Of a stretch of 64,000 nt of DNA, positions 8,316 to 18,114 are shown piece after piece. The notes under the pieces were generated by a model, which worked only from the letters and a program-made list of their open reading frames with translations, did no database searches and was not told the origin of the DNA. The stretch spans positions 372,001 through 436,000 of the forward strand of contig NZ_NEVL01000001.1 of the NCBI RefSeq assembly GCF_002261335.1, given 5' to 3'. How positions within the stretch are numbered: position 1 is the first letter of the stretch; each line of letters starts with the position of its first letter. The translations under genes and the position numbers were made by a program. The DNA is from Bordetella genomosp. 1. Its GTDB lineage: Bacteria; Pseudomonadota; Gammaproteobacteria; Burkholderiales; Burkholderiaceae_B.

Positions 8316-9754
8316 GCGAGCGGCTCCGCCAGCTGCGCCAGGAACGCGGTCTCGTCGCGCGCCTCCAGGCAGCGCAGGTCGAGCCACAGCGCGTCGGATT
8401 CGACGCGGCCGATCACGGGCCTGGGCAGGCCGCGCAGCTGCGCCTGCAGCCGCTCCAGGTGGCGTCCGGGACGACCCGGGCCGAGGTGACGGATCGCCAG
8501 GCCGGCGCTGGGCAGCTGGTCGACCGGCAGCGCGCCGCTGCCGATCTGGCTGAACATGGCGGCGATCTCGACGCCGAAGCCGGGCCCCGCGGCCAGCTGC
8601 ACGCTGGCGCGCACGCGCTCGGCGGTTTCCTGGATCAGGCGCTGCGGCCGCGTCAGCAGGCGCAGCGTGGTGAGGCGCTCGGCCAGGTGCTCGGGGGCGC
8701 GGTACAGCGCCAGCACGGGCTCGAGCGCGGCCAGCGTGAGCTTGCCCACGCGCAGCGCCCGCTTGAGCGGGTTTTTCTTGATCTTGCGGATCAGGTCGGC
8801 GCGGCCGGCCAGCAGGCCGGCCTGCGGCCCGCCCAGCAGCTTGTCGCCGCTGAAGGTGACGAGGTCGGCGCCGGCGGCGATGGTCTCGCGCACGGTGTCC
8901 TCGCGCGGCAGCCCGTATTGGGTGAGGTCGATCAGCGTGCCGCTGCCCAGGTCGACCGTGGCGGGCAGGCCGCGCGCATGCGCCATGGCCGCCACCTCGG
9001 CCACGCTCACGCTCTTGGTGAAGCCGGTGACGGCGTAGTTGCTGCAATGGACCTTCATCAGCATCGCGGTGCGCGCGCCGATGGCGTTGTCGTAGTCGGC
9101 GGCGTGCGTGCGGTTGGTGGTGCCCACCTCGACCAGCCGCGCACCGGCGCGCTTCATGATGTCGGGGATGCGGAACGCGCCGCCGATCTCCACCAGCTCG
9201 CCGCGCGACACCACCACCTCGCGGCGGTCGGCCAGCGCGTTGAGCATCAGCAGCACGGCGGCGGCGTTGTTGTTGACCACGGTGGCGGCCTCCGCGCCCG
9301 TGAGCTCGCACAGCAGGTCTTCGACCAGATCGTCGCGGTCGCCGCGCGCGCCCGTGGCGAGATCGAATTCGAGGTTGGCCGGCGTGGTGAGCGCGCGCAC
9401 CACTGCATTCACGGCCTCGTCGGGCAGCAGGGCCCGGCCCAGGTTGGTGTGCAGCACCGTGCCGGTGAGGTTGAACATCGCGCGCAGGCGTGGCTCGGCC
9501 GCCTGGCGCAACGCGCCGGTGACCGCATGCAGGATCGAGGCGGGCTCGGCGCGGGTATGGCCCAGGGTGCCGGCCACGGCCTCGGCACGCAGTGTGTCGA
9601 GCTCGCGCCGCAGCGCCGCCACGACCTGGGAGCGGCCGTAGGCCTGGAGCAGCGCTTCGGCGCCGTCCAGCGCGAGCACGCGGTCGAGTGCCGGCAGGTC
9701 GGCCGGGCGCGCCATGCCTTGCGGCTGGCCGGCATCGGAGGCGGGCGAACGCAT
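8312..9754 (-). CDS. selA: L-seryl-tRNA(Sec) selenium transferase
   Basis: 480 residues. SelA is a decameric PLP enzyme that converts Ser-tRNA(Sec) to Sec-tRNA(Sec) with selenophosphate. Visible signatures are [16 protein letters not shown] (residues 95-110), VVNNNAAAV, the [14 protein letters not shown] stretch and the PLP lysine K305 in [13 protein letters not shown]. Length fits the family. ATG 9754 lies four bases past the fdhE stop and is preceded by GGAGG inside the end of fdhE, so translation is probably coupled. Its own stop overlaps selB by ATGA. Confidence 0.97.
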   Translation of the reverse strand: MRSPASDAGQPQGMARPADLPALDRVLALDGAEALLQAYGRSQVVAALRRELDTLRAEAVAGTLGHTRAEPASILHAVTGALRQAAEPRLRAMFNLTGTVLHTNLGRALLPDEAVNAVVRALTTPANLEFDLATGARGDRDDLVEDLLCELTGAEAATVVNNNAAAVLLMLNALADRREVVVSRGELVEIGGAFRIPDIMKRAGARLVEVGTTNRTHAADYDNAIGARTAMLMKVHCSNYAVTGFTKSVSVAEVAAMAHARGLPATVDLGSGTLIDLTQYGLPREDTVRETIAAGADLVTFSGDKLLGGPQAGLLAGRADLIRKIKKNPLKRALRVGKLTLAALEPVLALYRAPEHLAERLTTLRLLTRPQRLIQETAERVRASVQLAAGPGFGVEIAAMFSQIGSGALPVDQLPSAGLAIRHLGPGRPGRHLERLQAQLRGLPRPVIGRVESDALWLDLRCLEARDETAFLAQLAEPLA

Positions 9755-9758
9755 GCGC

Positions 9759-10700
9759 TCAGGCCTCCGCTTCGCCGTGCCAGAGCAGCGGGTTGCCGCT
9801 GGCGCGGGTGTAGCCCGCCTCGCCCATCAACACGTCGAGCATCAGGCTGGCGAGGTCGTCGGCCACCGGATCGACGTGCAGGTCTTTCTCCTGGTAGAAG
9901 ATCTTGCGGTAGGTGTGGCAGGACTCGCAGGCCTCCGCCTTGATGGCCTCGGAGCGGCCCTCGATCGACTGGTAGGAGATGTCCTTGGTGCTTTCGCAGT
10001 GCGAGCAGGTGACGCGCACGAGATGCCATTGGGTGGCGCACAGCGAGCAGCACAGATAGCGCAGGCCTTCGGACTTGCCGCCCACGCGCACCACGCTGGC
10101 CACCGGCATGCTGCCGCACATCGGGCATACGCCGAACGGGCTGGCCACCGGCATCTGGCGCGGGTCGAAGCGGCGCGCCAGGTCGGTGAAATAGACCTGC
10201 AGCGCGCCCATGATGAAGGGCGCGGCCGCGCTGTTGACGTCCACCTCGCGCTCGGACAGCAACGCATCGGCCTGGTCTTCGATGCTCTCGGGACTCTCGG
10301 CGATGGCGCTGCGCAGCTCGGTGCAGACGCGCACGGCCTCTTCCGGCAGGTCGGTGCGGGCCTGCAGCGCCTTCAGGATGTCGTCGAGCAGCGCGAGCCA
10401 GCGCGGATCGCGCTCCCAGCCCACCGCCTGCAGGGGCGGCATGCCGTGCGCCTGGGCCAGGTCGATGCGCGCCGGCGAGGCGCCCGGCAGGCCGGGATCG
10501 GCGATCGCCTTGAGCGTGGCCTGCTGGGCGTCGGCCAGCGCCGCCATCAGTTCGAGATAGCCGGCCACCGGGCTGTCGGCGGCCAGCGCGCGCAGGCGTG
10601 CCGCGCGGGTGGCGTAGAGATCCGACTCGGGTTGGCGCAGGCGCGGGATCGCCGTGTGTTCCAGGGATTCGATCTCACCCCGCGGAAGAATACGCTGCAA
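9759..10700 (-). CDS. fdhE: formate dehydrogenase accessory protein FdhE
   Basis: 313 residues from a TTG at 10700, which follows a GGAGAG ribosome site at suitable spacing; the frame stays open back to 10835, but that part reads through the terminator hairpin and has no ribosome site. The C-terminal half has four CxxC pairs (CPMC, CSLC, CSHC, CESC) that bind iron in the FdhE family. FdhE is needed for assembly of respiratory formate dehydrogenases in the cytoplasm. It sits downstream of fdoGHI, as in E. coli, but is followed here directly by selA and selB. Confidence 0.93.
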   Translation of the reverse strand: MQRILPRGEIESLEHTAIPRLRQPESDLYATRAARLRALAADSPVAGYLELMAALADAQQATLKAIADPGLPGASPARIDLAQAHGMPPLQAVGWERDPRWLALLDDILKALQARTDLPEEAVRVCTELRSAIAESPESIEDQADALLSEREVDVNSAAAPFIMGALQVYFTDLARRFDPRQMPVASPFGVCPMCGSMPVASVVRVGGKSEGLRYLCCSLCATQWHLVRVTCSHCESTKDISYQSIEGRSEAIKAEACESCHTYRKIFYQEKDLHVDPVADDLASLMLDVLMGEAGYTRASGNPLLWHGEAEA

Positions 10701-10711
10701 TGTTCTCTCCA

Positions 10712-10760
10712 GATAAACAAACACGGCTGCCGCCGCGCAATGCGCGGACAGGCAGCCGTG
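10712..10760 (-). terminator. strong hairpin between fdoI and fdhE
   Basis: Arms CACGGCTGCC (10722-10731) and GGCAGCCGTG (10751-10760) pair perfectly, and between them CCGCGC/GCGCGG forms a nested stem. On the minus strand the hairpin is followed by TTTGTTT. It lies 44 bases past the fdoI stop and just before the fdhE ribosome site, so it probably lowers read-through from fdoGHI into fdhE-selA-selB. Confidence 0.75.
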
Positions 10761-10803
10761 CGGCGGGCCGGCCGGAGCCGGCGCCGGGATCGGGGTCGCA
10801 GGC

Positions 10804-11505
10804 CTATTTGCCGGCAGACTCCTTGCGCACGGCACGGAACCAGGCGCGATGGTGCTTCCAGGCCCATCCCCAGGTCACGGTGCCGCGCACCATGGCCCCG
10901 ATCGAGCCCTTGACCCAGATCGCCGCGTAGATATGCACAATGATCGCGCAAATCAGTACGAATGCACAAACCGCGTGCAGCAGCGAGGCGGCGCGTACCG
11001 CCCAGATCGGGAAGTAGAACGAAAAATACTCGCGCCACATGACCAGCCCGCTCACCAGCAGGCCCAGCATGCACAGGATCAGGACGTAGAACAACAGCTT
11101 CTGGCCGGCGTTGTACTTGCCGACCTCGGGCAGCTTTTCCTCGCGGTTGTTGAGCACGTCGTTGATCTGCCGCAGCCACTGGTAGTCGTTCTTCGTCATC
11201 AGGTTGTTGCGCCACATGTGGATGGCGAACACGAAGAAGCAGAAGAACATCAGCAGGCCGATGAACGGGTGCAGGATGCGGGTCCAGGGGCCGCCGCCGA
11301 GCACCGCGTAGAGCGGCGAGAACGCAGGATGGAACAGCGCGAGCCCCGACAGGGCGAGCAGCACGAACGTGATGGCGATGAGCCAGTGGTTGGTGCGCTC
11401 GTTGGCGGTGTAGCGCAGGATCAGCTTGCGCCCGAACCGGTCGCGCGGCGCCTCGGGGGCGTGCGGGTGGACCGGCGGGCCGGGATCGCGGACGGGATCA
11501 GTCAT
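10804..11505 (-). CDS. fdoI: formate dehydrogenase cytochrome b556 subunit
   Basis: 233 residues. It is the membrane gamma subunit of a formate dehydrogenase N/O complex, carrying b haems and passing electrons to quinone. Four hydrophobic segments are visible ([21 protein letters not shown]; the [20 protein letters not shown] segment; [39 protein letters not shown]), with His residues in the first, second and fourth placed for haem binding. The start chosen, ATG 11505 (MTDPVRDPG), overlaps the fdoH stop by 8 bases; an upstream in-frame extension lies inside fdoH. It is followed by the hairpin at 10712-10760. Confidence 0.95.
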   Translation of the reverse strand: MTDPVRDPGPPVHPHAPEAPRDRFGRKLILRYTANERTNHWLIAITFVLLALSGLALFHPAFSPLYAVLGGGPWTRILHPFIGLLMFFCFFVFAIHMWRNNLMTKNDYQWLRQINDVLNNREEKLPEVGKYNAGQKLLFYVLILCMLGLLVSGLVMWREYFSFYFPIWAVRAASLLHAVCAFVLICAIIVHIYAAIWVKGSIGAMVRGTVTWGWAWKHHRAWFRAVRKESAGK

Positions 11506-12397
11506 GGCGAGCCTCCTCTTCGGCGCGGCGTTCGTCTTCCTCGTCGGTCTCGTTCGGGCCGACACGCACATAGTGGAAGAAGCCGGCCAGCGCCGTGAGC
11601 GCCATGACGGCCACGCTCAGCGGCTTGGTGACGCCCTTCCACAACGACACCATCGGGCTGATCTTCGGATCCTGCGGCAGCCCGTGATACAGCGTGGGCT
11701 GGTCGGCGTGGTGCAGCACGTACATGACGTGCGTGCCGCCCACGCCCTGCGGATCGTACAGGCCGGCCTTGTCGAAGCCGCGCGACTTCAGGTCTTCGAT
11801 GCGTTCCGCGGCATGGTGCTTCATGTCCTCCTTGGTGCCGAACACGATGGCACCGGTGGGACAGGTCTTCACGCAGGCCGGCTCCTGTCCCACGGCCACG
11901 CGGTCGGAACACAGGGTGCACTTGTACGCCTTGTGGTCTTTCTGCGAGATGCGCGGGATGTTGAACGGGCAGCCGGTGATGCAGTAGCCGCAGCCGATGC
12001 AGTTTTCCTCGTGGAAGTCGACGATGCCGTTGTTGTACTGGATGATGGCGCCCGGCGACGGACAGGCCTTCAGGCAGCCGGGATCCTCGCAGTGCATGCA
12101 GCCGTCCTTGCGGATCAGCCACTCCAGGTTGCCGTTGGGATTCTCGTATTCGGAGAATCGCATCACGGTCCAGGAATGCTCGGTCAGGTCGGCCGGATTG
12201 TCGTACACGCCGACGTTCACGCCGACCTCGTCGCGCAGGTCGTTCCACTCCATGCACGCCACCTGGCAGGCCTTGCAGCCGATGCACTTGGAGACGTCGA
12301 TCAGCTTGGCCACGCTGCCGGTGGAGGGCTCGCGCACGCCGGGGGGCGGCGTGGTGGTCGCGGAGCGCCGTTTGATGTCCAGGGATTGCATTGACAT
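11498..12397 (-). CDS. fdoH: formate dehydrogenase iron-sulfur subunit
   Basis: 299 residues. The beta subunit carries four [4Fe-4S] clusters, shown by four cysteine groups: [35 protein letters not shown] and CTLCSDR followed by CVKTC. A single C-terminal membrane anchor ([19 protein letters not shown]) is present, as in FdnH/FdoH. The start [12 protein letters not shown] has GAGGAG upstream; the second Met (two codons later) is possible. It lies 16 bases after fdoG and passes electrons from it to the cytochrome subunit. Confidence 0.96.
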   Translation of the reverse strand: MSMQSLDIKRRSATTTPPPGVREPSTGSVAKLIDVSKCIGCKACQVACMEWNDLRDEVGVNVGVYDNPADLTEHSWTVMRFSEYENPNGNLEWLIRKDGCMHCEDPGCLKACPSPGAIIQYNNGIVDFHEENCIGCGYCITGCPFNIPRISQKDHKAYKCTLCSDRVAVGQEPACVKTCPTGAIVFGTKEDMKHHAAERIEDLKSRGFDKAGLYDPQGVGGTHVMYVLHHADQPTLYHGLPQDPKISPMVSLWKGVTKPLSVAVMALTALAGFFHYVRVGPNETDEEDERRAEEEARHD

Positions 12398-12413
12398 AGA
12401 TTCGCTCCTCGCC

Positions 12414-15400
12414 CTAAGCCTTTTCGACCTTCACCAGGAACGACTTGAATTCCGGTGTCTGGCTGTTGCCATCGCCCACGAAGGGCGTCAGCGTGTTGGT
12501 CAAAAAGCCCGGCTTCGCTACGCCGACGAAGCCCCAGTGGATGGGGATGCCGACCTGGTGCACCGTGCGCCCTTCGATCGTGAGCGGCCGGATCCGCTTG
12601 GTCACGAGCGCGACCGCCTTGATGTAGCCGCGGTTCGACGACACCTTCACGCGCGAGCCGTTGGGAATGCCGAGCTCCTTGGCGAGCGCCTCGCCGATTT
12701 CCACGAACTGTTCCGGCTGCAGGATCGCGTTGAGCCTGACGTTCTTGGTCCAGTAGTGGAAGTGCTCGGTGAGGCGATAGGTGGTGGCCACGTGCGGGAA
12801 CTGCTCCACCTTGCCCATGGCGGCGAGGTCGTCCTTGAACACGCGCGCCGCCGGATTGCTGGTCGCCTGCGGCACCTTGGGGTGCAGCGGGTTGTAGCCC
12901 AGCGGATTCTCGAACGGCTCGTAGTGCTCGGGGAACGGACCCTCGGCCATGCCGGCGCGCGCGAAGAAGCGCGCGACCCCTTCGGGATTCATGATGAAGG
13001 GGCCCATGCCGCCGGCCGGATCCTCGTCGCCCTTGAAGTCGGGGATGTCGGCGCCGGTCCAGGCCTTGCCGTTCCACGAGATCAGCTTGCGACGCGGGTC
13101 GAACGGCTTGCCCGCGGCATCGCAGGAGGCGCGGTTGTACAGCACGCGGCGGTTGGCCGGCCACGCCCAGGCCCAGTTCAGGGTCTGGCCGATGCCGGTG
13201 GGGTCGGTGTTGTCGCGCCGTGCCATCAGGTTGCCGGCCTCGGTCCAGGCGCCGGCGAAGATCCAGCAGCCCGACAAGGTCGAGCCATCGTCGCGCAACT
13301 CGGCGAAGCCCGAGAGCTGCTCGCCGGCCTTGCGCGTGATGCGGGTCGGATCCTTCGGGTCGACCAGGTCGGTGAGCGCGCGCCCGGTGTATTCCTTGGC
13401 CAGCTCGGCAGACGTGGGGCTTTCCGGATTGGAATACGGCCACCACAGATTGACGATCGGATCGGGATACTTGCCGCCCTCCTTCTGGTAGAGCTCGCGC
13501 ATGCGGCTGAACAGCTGCGACATGATCTCGATGTCGCTCCTGGCCTCGCCCGGCGGCTCGGCGCCCTTCCAGTGCCACTGCAGCCAGCGGCCGGAGTTCA
13601 CCAGCGCGCCCTCTTCCTCGGCGAAGCAGGTCGTGGGCAGGCGGAACACCTCGGTCTGGATCTTGGACGGATCCACGTCGTTGGCCTCGCCCGCGTTGCG
13701 CCAGAACTCCGAGGTCTCTGTGGCGAGCGGATCCATGATCACCAGGAACTTGAGCTTGGCGAAACCGGTGTCCAGCTTGTGCTTGTTGGGCGCGGCCGCC
13801 AGGGGGTTGAAGCCCTGGGCGATGTAGCCGTTCATCTTGCCCTGGTTCATCAGCTCATAGACCTGCAGCATGTCGTAGAGCTTGTCGAGCTTGGGCAGGT
13901 AGTCGTAGGCCCAGTTGTTCTCGACGGTCGCGGCCGGGCCCCACCAGGCCTTCATCAGGCTGACGTGGAACTTCCGGTAGTTCTGCCAGTAGCTCAGCTG
14001 GTTCTGGCGCAGCGGCTTGAGCGCACGGGTGTTGATGTACTTGTCGAAGTCCTGCTCCGGCTCGTTGGGCAGCGTCATGTAGCCCGGCAGCAGGTTCGAC
14101 ATCAGGCCGAGGTCGGTCAGGCCCTGGATGTTCGAGTGCCCGCGCAGCGCGTTCATGCCGCCGCCGGCGATGCCGATGTTGCCCAGCAGCAGCTGCACCA
14201 TCGCGCCGGTGCGGATGATCTGCGAGCCGATCGAGTGCTGCGTCCAGCCCAGCGCGTAGAGGATCGTCGCGGCGCGGTCGGTGCCGGCCGTCGACGCGAG
14301 CGCCTCGCACACGTGCAGAAAGGCCGCCTTGGGCGTGCCGCACACGCGTTCGACCATCTCCTCGGTGTAGCGCGAGTAGTGCTTCTTCAGCAGCTGGTAG
14401 ACGCAGCGCGGATGCGTGAGCGAAGGATCGGTCTTGACGAAGCCATCGTCGCCGCGCTCGTAGTCCCAGGTCGACTTGTCGTAGCTGCGCTTCTCGGCGT
14501 TGTAGCCGGAATACAGGCCGCCATCGAAGGCGAAGTCTTCGCGCACGATGAACGAAAAGTCGGTGTAGTTGCGCACGTACTCATGCTGGACCTTGTCGTT
14601 TTCCAGCAGATAACGGATCACGCCACCGAGGAAGATGATGTCGGTGCCGGTGCGTATGGGCGCGTAGAAGTCCGCCACGGACGCAGAGCGCGTGAAGCGC
14701 GGGTCCACGACGAGCAGTTTCGCCTTGTTGTGGGCTTTGGCTTCCGTGACCCATTTGAACCCGCAAGGGTGGGCCTCGGCGGCATTTCCGCCCATGATGA
14801 GAATTACATCCGCGTTCTTGATGTCGACCCAATGGTTCGTCATCGCTCCACGGCCAAACGTCGGGGCAAGACCTGCCACCGTCGGGCCATGTCAGACACG
14901 AGCCTGGTTATCGAACGCCAGCATCCCCATGCTGCGCACGACCTTGTGCGTCACGTAGGCGACCTCGTTGCTCGCGGCCGATGCGGCCAGCATGCCGGTG
15001 GTCACCCAGCGATTCACGGTCTTGCCGTCAGCGGTTTTCTCGATGAAGTTGGCGTCGCGATCGTCTTTCAACAGCTTCGCGATGCGCGTCAGCGCGTCGT
15101 TCCACGAGATGCGCTGCCACTTGTCCGAGCCCGGCGCGCGGTACTCGGGGTACTTCAGGCGGTTGGGGCTGTGGATGAAATCGATCAGGCCGGCGCCCTT
15201 CGGACAGAGCGTGCCGCGATTGACGGGGTGATCGTGATCGCCTTCGATGTGGACGATGCTGGATTCGGCGTTTTTCGCGCCGTCGCCCAGGCCATACATC
15301 AGGATCCCACAGGCGACCGAACAGTACGGACAGGTGTTGCGCGTTTCGGTCATCCGCGCGAGCTTGTACTGGCGCACTTCGGCCATGGCCTTGCCGGGAG

Positions 15401-15482
15401 CGACCCCGAGCAATGCCATGCTGGAGGCGGCCAGCGTGGAACCTGTCACCTTGAAGAACTGGCGGCGGTTCATGTTGAGCAT
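12414..15482 (-). CDS. fdoG: formate dehydrogenase major subunit, selenocysteine-containing
   Basis: 1022 residues if the in-frame TGA at 14892-14894 is read as selenocysteine (residue 197). Both halves match FdnG/FdoG without a gap: NQARV[20 protein letters not shown] is the known active-site context. The N-terminus [14 protein letters not shown] is a twin-arginine signal, so the catalytic face is periplasmic. The [4Fe-4S] cluster cysteines are C51, C54, C58 and C93. It binds bis-MGD molybdenum or tungsten and oxidises formate. Read naively it would be annotated as two broken genes. The true stop is TAG at 12414, with fdoH 16 bases later. Confidence 0.97.
14855..14894 (-). promoter_or_regulatory. 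bacterial SECIS element after the UGA
   Basis: Directly 3' of the UGA, the mRNA can fold so that GGCAGGUCUUGCC (14877-14865) forms the apical hairpin, with the loop centred on GGUCU. The same GGUCU loop caps the fdhF element that E. coli SelB binds. Its distance from the UGA is that expected for bacterial elements. Confidence 0.85.
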
Positions 15483-15744
15483 GAATCACTCCCTTTCTGG
15501 TGAGTGGAGCGGGATCGGACGCGCGCCCTTTGCGGCACGTCCCATGGATCTCGCGGAATCCGCTTCAGTATAGGTTTTCGGTTACATGGCAGCAACGCCG
15601 GCGCGGGGTTATCGCCGAATTTGACGGTAGTTAGCGCGAATACTTCCCATTGACGTGAAAGTTGCGTGAAAGATGCTGCAGTGCAATGGCGCCGTTGCCG
15701 ACCCGCCGGTACGATTACGCCTTTCCACTGCCGCAAGACCCACC

Positions 15745-16257
15745 ATGGACGACGCCTTCAGCCACCAGCTTTCGATGACCATCCTGATGACGCCGGACAT
15801 GGCGAATTTCTCGGGCAATGTGCACGGCGGCACCATTCTCAAATACCTGGACCAGGTGGCCTACGCCTGTGCGAGCCGGTATGCCGGCCAATACGTGGTC
15901 ACGCTCTCGGTGGACCAGGTCGTGTTCCGCGAGCCCATCCACGTGGGCGAGCTGGTGACCTTCCTCGCCTCGGTCAACTACACCGGGCGCACCTCGATGG
16001 AGATCGGCATCAAGGTGGTCACCGAGGACATCCGGCGCAAGCTGGTGCGCCACACCAACAGCTGCTATTTCACGATGGTGGCGGTGGACGACAAGGGCCA
16101 GCCCACGGTGGTGCCGCAGCTCGAGCTGCGCACGCTCGAAGAGCGCCAGCGCTTCGAGGCCGCCAAGCAGCGCCGCGCGCTACGCCAGGAAATGGAAAAC
16201 CGCCACGACGCGATCAAGAAGCAGGCGCACGTTCCGCAACCGGGCGTGCCGGGCTGA
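15745..16257 (+). CDS. acyl-CoA thioesterase, YciA-like hotdog fold
   Basis: 170 residues from ATG 15745 (MDDAFSHQLSMTILMTPD). The hotdog-fold signature is clear: FSGNVHGGTILKYLDQVAYACA with the catalytic-region His/Gly, and SVDQVVFREPIHVGELV. These resemble YciA/acyl-CoA hydrolases that split cytosolic acyl-CoA. A longer in-frame extension back to 15673 is not needed for the fold. The gene is divergent from fdoG across a 262-base gap in which I see no clear regulator site. Its 3' end overlaps the convergent hydroxylase gene by 44 bases. Confidence 0.9.
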   Translation: MDDAFSHQLSMTILMTPDMANFSGNVHGGTILKYLDQVAYACASRYAGQYVVTLSVDQVVFREPIHVGELVTFLASVNYTGRTSMEIGIKVVTEDIRRKLVRHTNSCYFTMVAVDDKGQPTVVPQLELRTLEERQRFEAAKQRRALRQEMENRHDAIKKQAHVPQPGVPG

Positions 16258-17299
16258 GCTCGGGCGCGGCCACCGCGACGACGGTGGCCCGGCCTTCGGC
16301 CGCGGGCGTGCCCGACGACGGCGGGGAGCGGTCGCCGGCGCGCGCCTGGCGGCCGAACAGGCGCTCGATGCCGCGCCACTGCTGGGCCCAGAAGCCGCGG
16401 CCGTAGTCGTAGCCGCCGTTCTCGGGCAGTTGATCGTGGATGCCGGTCGGGCCGTATTGGCCGTGAAAGCGGGCGGTGCGGCCCAGGATGTCCCAGATCG
16501 GGAACAGCGCGGCGAAGTTGTAGCCGCCCGCCGGGCCCGGCGACGAGGCGTCGTAGGCGATCGAGTGATGCTCGCGATGAAAGCGCGGGCCGACCACCAG
16601 GCGCGAGCCCCAGCGGCCGAAGCCCACGCGCAGATTGGCGTGCGACAGGCTCTCCACCAGCTGCGTGATGGCCACGATGGCCACGAACTGCGCCGGCGGC
16701 ACGCCCACCAGCTGCGACACCACCACGATCACGGCATCGCGCAGCATGTCGTCGAGCAGATGGTTGCGGTTGTCGCTCCACATCGTCATCTGGCGCTGGC
16801 TGTGATGCAGCGAGTGCAGCGCCCAGAGCCAGCCGAAGCGATGCTGGGCGCGGTGGTAGAGATAATCGACCAGGTCGAACAGCAGCAGGTACAGCAGCAG
16901 GCTGGTCCAGGGGCCGTCGGTCACGCCGTGCCAGACCTGGTCGAGCTGGAACGTGGCCAGGCCCCACAGGTGGAACTGGCCGAACAGCGCGTCGAACAGC
17001 GGGTCCACGGCAAAGAACAGCGCCACGCGGAACAGGCCGAGGCGGTGCACCAGCGTGTAGATGACGTCGACGCCGATCTGCTGGCGGTCGCGCACGGCCT
17101 CGACCGGACGCAGGCGCTGCAGCGGGCCGAACACCAGCAGCAGGATCGCGACCTGGATCAGGCCGACCAGCAGCCACATGGTGGCGTCATAGGCGTCTTC
17201 GATGACGCTGGCCATCCCGAGATGGAACAGCACGGGCTGCACCACGGTCTCGAACAGCCATTGCTGGCAGGTGGAGAAGAATTGCGCCAGGGTATCCAT
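16214..17299 (-). CDS. fatty acid hydroxylase / sterol desaturase family protein
   Basis: 361 residues from ATG 17299 (MDTLAQFFSTCQQW). Several hydrophobic segments (residues about 40-60, 90-105, 130-147) mark an integral membrane protein. Histidine boxes of the di-iron centre are HRAQH (149-153), HSLHH (162-166) and HREHH near 248, as in the family that hydroxylates or desaturates lipids with O2. The C-terminal tail is Ala/Pro-rich and runs 44 bases into the convergent thioesterase gene. It lies 8 bases after the deacetylase... read in genomic order, the deacetylase gene ends just upstream at 17308, so the propeller, deacetylase and hydroxylase form one operon. The lipid substrate is not known. 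Confidence 0.88.
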   Translation of the reverse strand: MDTLAQFFSTCQQWLFETVVQPVLFHLGMASVIEDAYDATMWLLVGLIQVAILLLVFGPLQRLRPVEAVRDRQQIGVDVIYTLVHRLGLFRVALFFAVDPLFDALFGQFHLWGLATFQLDQVWHGVTDGPWTSLLLYLLLFDLVDYLYHRAQHRFGWLWALHSLHHSQRQMTMWSDNRNHLLDDMLRDAVIVVVSQLVGVPPAQFVAIVAITQLVESLSHANLRVGFGRWGSRLVVGPRFHREHHSIAYDASSPGPAGGYNFAALFPIWDILGRTARFHGQYGPTGIHDQLPENGGYDYGRGFWAQQWRGIERLFGRQARAGDRSPPSSGTPAAEGRATVVAVAAPELSPARPVAERAPAS

Positions 17300-17307
17300 G
17301 TCGGCAC

Positions 17308-18114
17308 TCAATGATGCTGGGCCAGCCACGACGCATACGCGGGATGGTCGGCCAGCGTGGCAAAACAAAAACCTTTCTTCTGCAGCCCGGTGATCAGCGG
17401 CTCCAGCACGGCCGGCGCCCACGGGTCCTTGCGCGACCAGATGCCCAGGTGCGCGAGCAGGATGTCGCCCGGCTGGATGCGGCGCAGGGCCTGGTCCAGC
17501 AGCTTCGCGTTGGGGTACTTGTCGCTGGGCAGCTCGTCGCCGAGGAAGCCGGCGTCGGCCCAGCCCACGTGGGCATAACCGCACTGGCGCGCGGCCGCCA
17601 GCAGCTGGGGCGAGGTCTTGCCGCCCGGCGCGCGGTAGATCGGCAGCATGCGCTGGCCGGTCATGGCGGTGAAGCGCGTGGCCGAGCGCTTGATCTCGTC
17701 GCAATACTGCGCCGGCGTCATGGTGCTGCTCTGGTTGGCCTGCGGGCCGGCGCTGGGCCGCACCTTGAAGCCGCCGTCGGGCAGGTCGCCGCGCCAGTAG
17801 ACGTGATCGTAGGTGTGCGAGCCGAAGGCGTGGCCCTCGGCCGCGCGCGCCTTCCACCAGGCGGCCCAGTGGTCGTCGAGGCTGCTGCCGTCGGTGAGCG
17901 TGCGCTCGTTGGCCAGGAAGAACGTGGCGTGCACGTGGTGGCGCTTGAGCACGTCGGCGATCAGGTCGGCCACGCCCATGTGGCCGGTGTCGAACGTGAG
18001 GTACACCGGCTTGTCGCAGGACGGCGCCGCCGCCGCGGGCAGCGCCGCGCCGGCGCCCACGGCCAGCGCGAGCGCGGCCGCGAGCGGGCGCACGATGCTA
18101 GTGCGTGGCCACAT
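17308..18114 (-). CDS. polysaccharide deacetylase family protein, exported
   Basis: 268 residues. A Sec signal (RPLAAALALAVGAGAALPAAAA) precedes a NodB-type domain. Motif 1 reads LTFDTG (D42 then T43) where active deacetylases usually have FDDG, so the metal-binding aspartate is replaced; motif 2 GSHTYDH keeps both metal histidines (H100, H104), and YRAPGG supplies motif 3. FDTG variants may use a different metal arrangement or substrate. The start overlaps the beta-propeller stop by 17 bases; a GTG at codon 8 is an alternative. The protein probably acts on periplasmic or surface polysaccharide, with the exact target unknown. Confidence 0.85.
   Translation of the reverse strand: MWPRTSIVRPLAAALALAVGAGAALPAAAAPSCDKPVYLTFDTGHMGVADLIADVLKRHHVHATFFLANERTLTDGSSLDDHWAAWWKARAAEGHAFGSHTYDHVYWRGDLPDGGFKVRPSAGPQANQSSTMTPAQYCDEIKRSATRFTAMTGQRMLPIYRAPGGKTSPQLLAAARQCGYAHVGWADAGFLGDELPSDKYPNAKLLDQALRRIQPGDILLAHLGIWSRKDPWAPAVLEPLITGLQKKGFCFATLADHPAYASWLAQHH

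Noticed and set aside
12414-15482. fdoG as a pseudogene interrupted by TGA
   Set aside because: The frame is uninterrupted apart from one TGA at the known Sec position, with a hairpin after it and all Sec genes present.
11997-15503. Very long plus-strand open frame opposite fdoG/fdoH
   Set aside because: It mirrors the codon pattern of the formate dehydrogenase genes at high GC, has no ribosome site and shows no known protein family.
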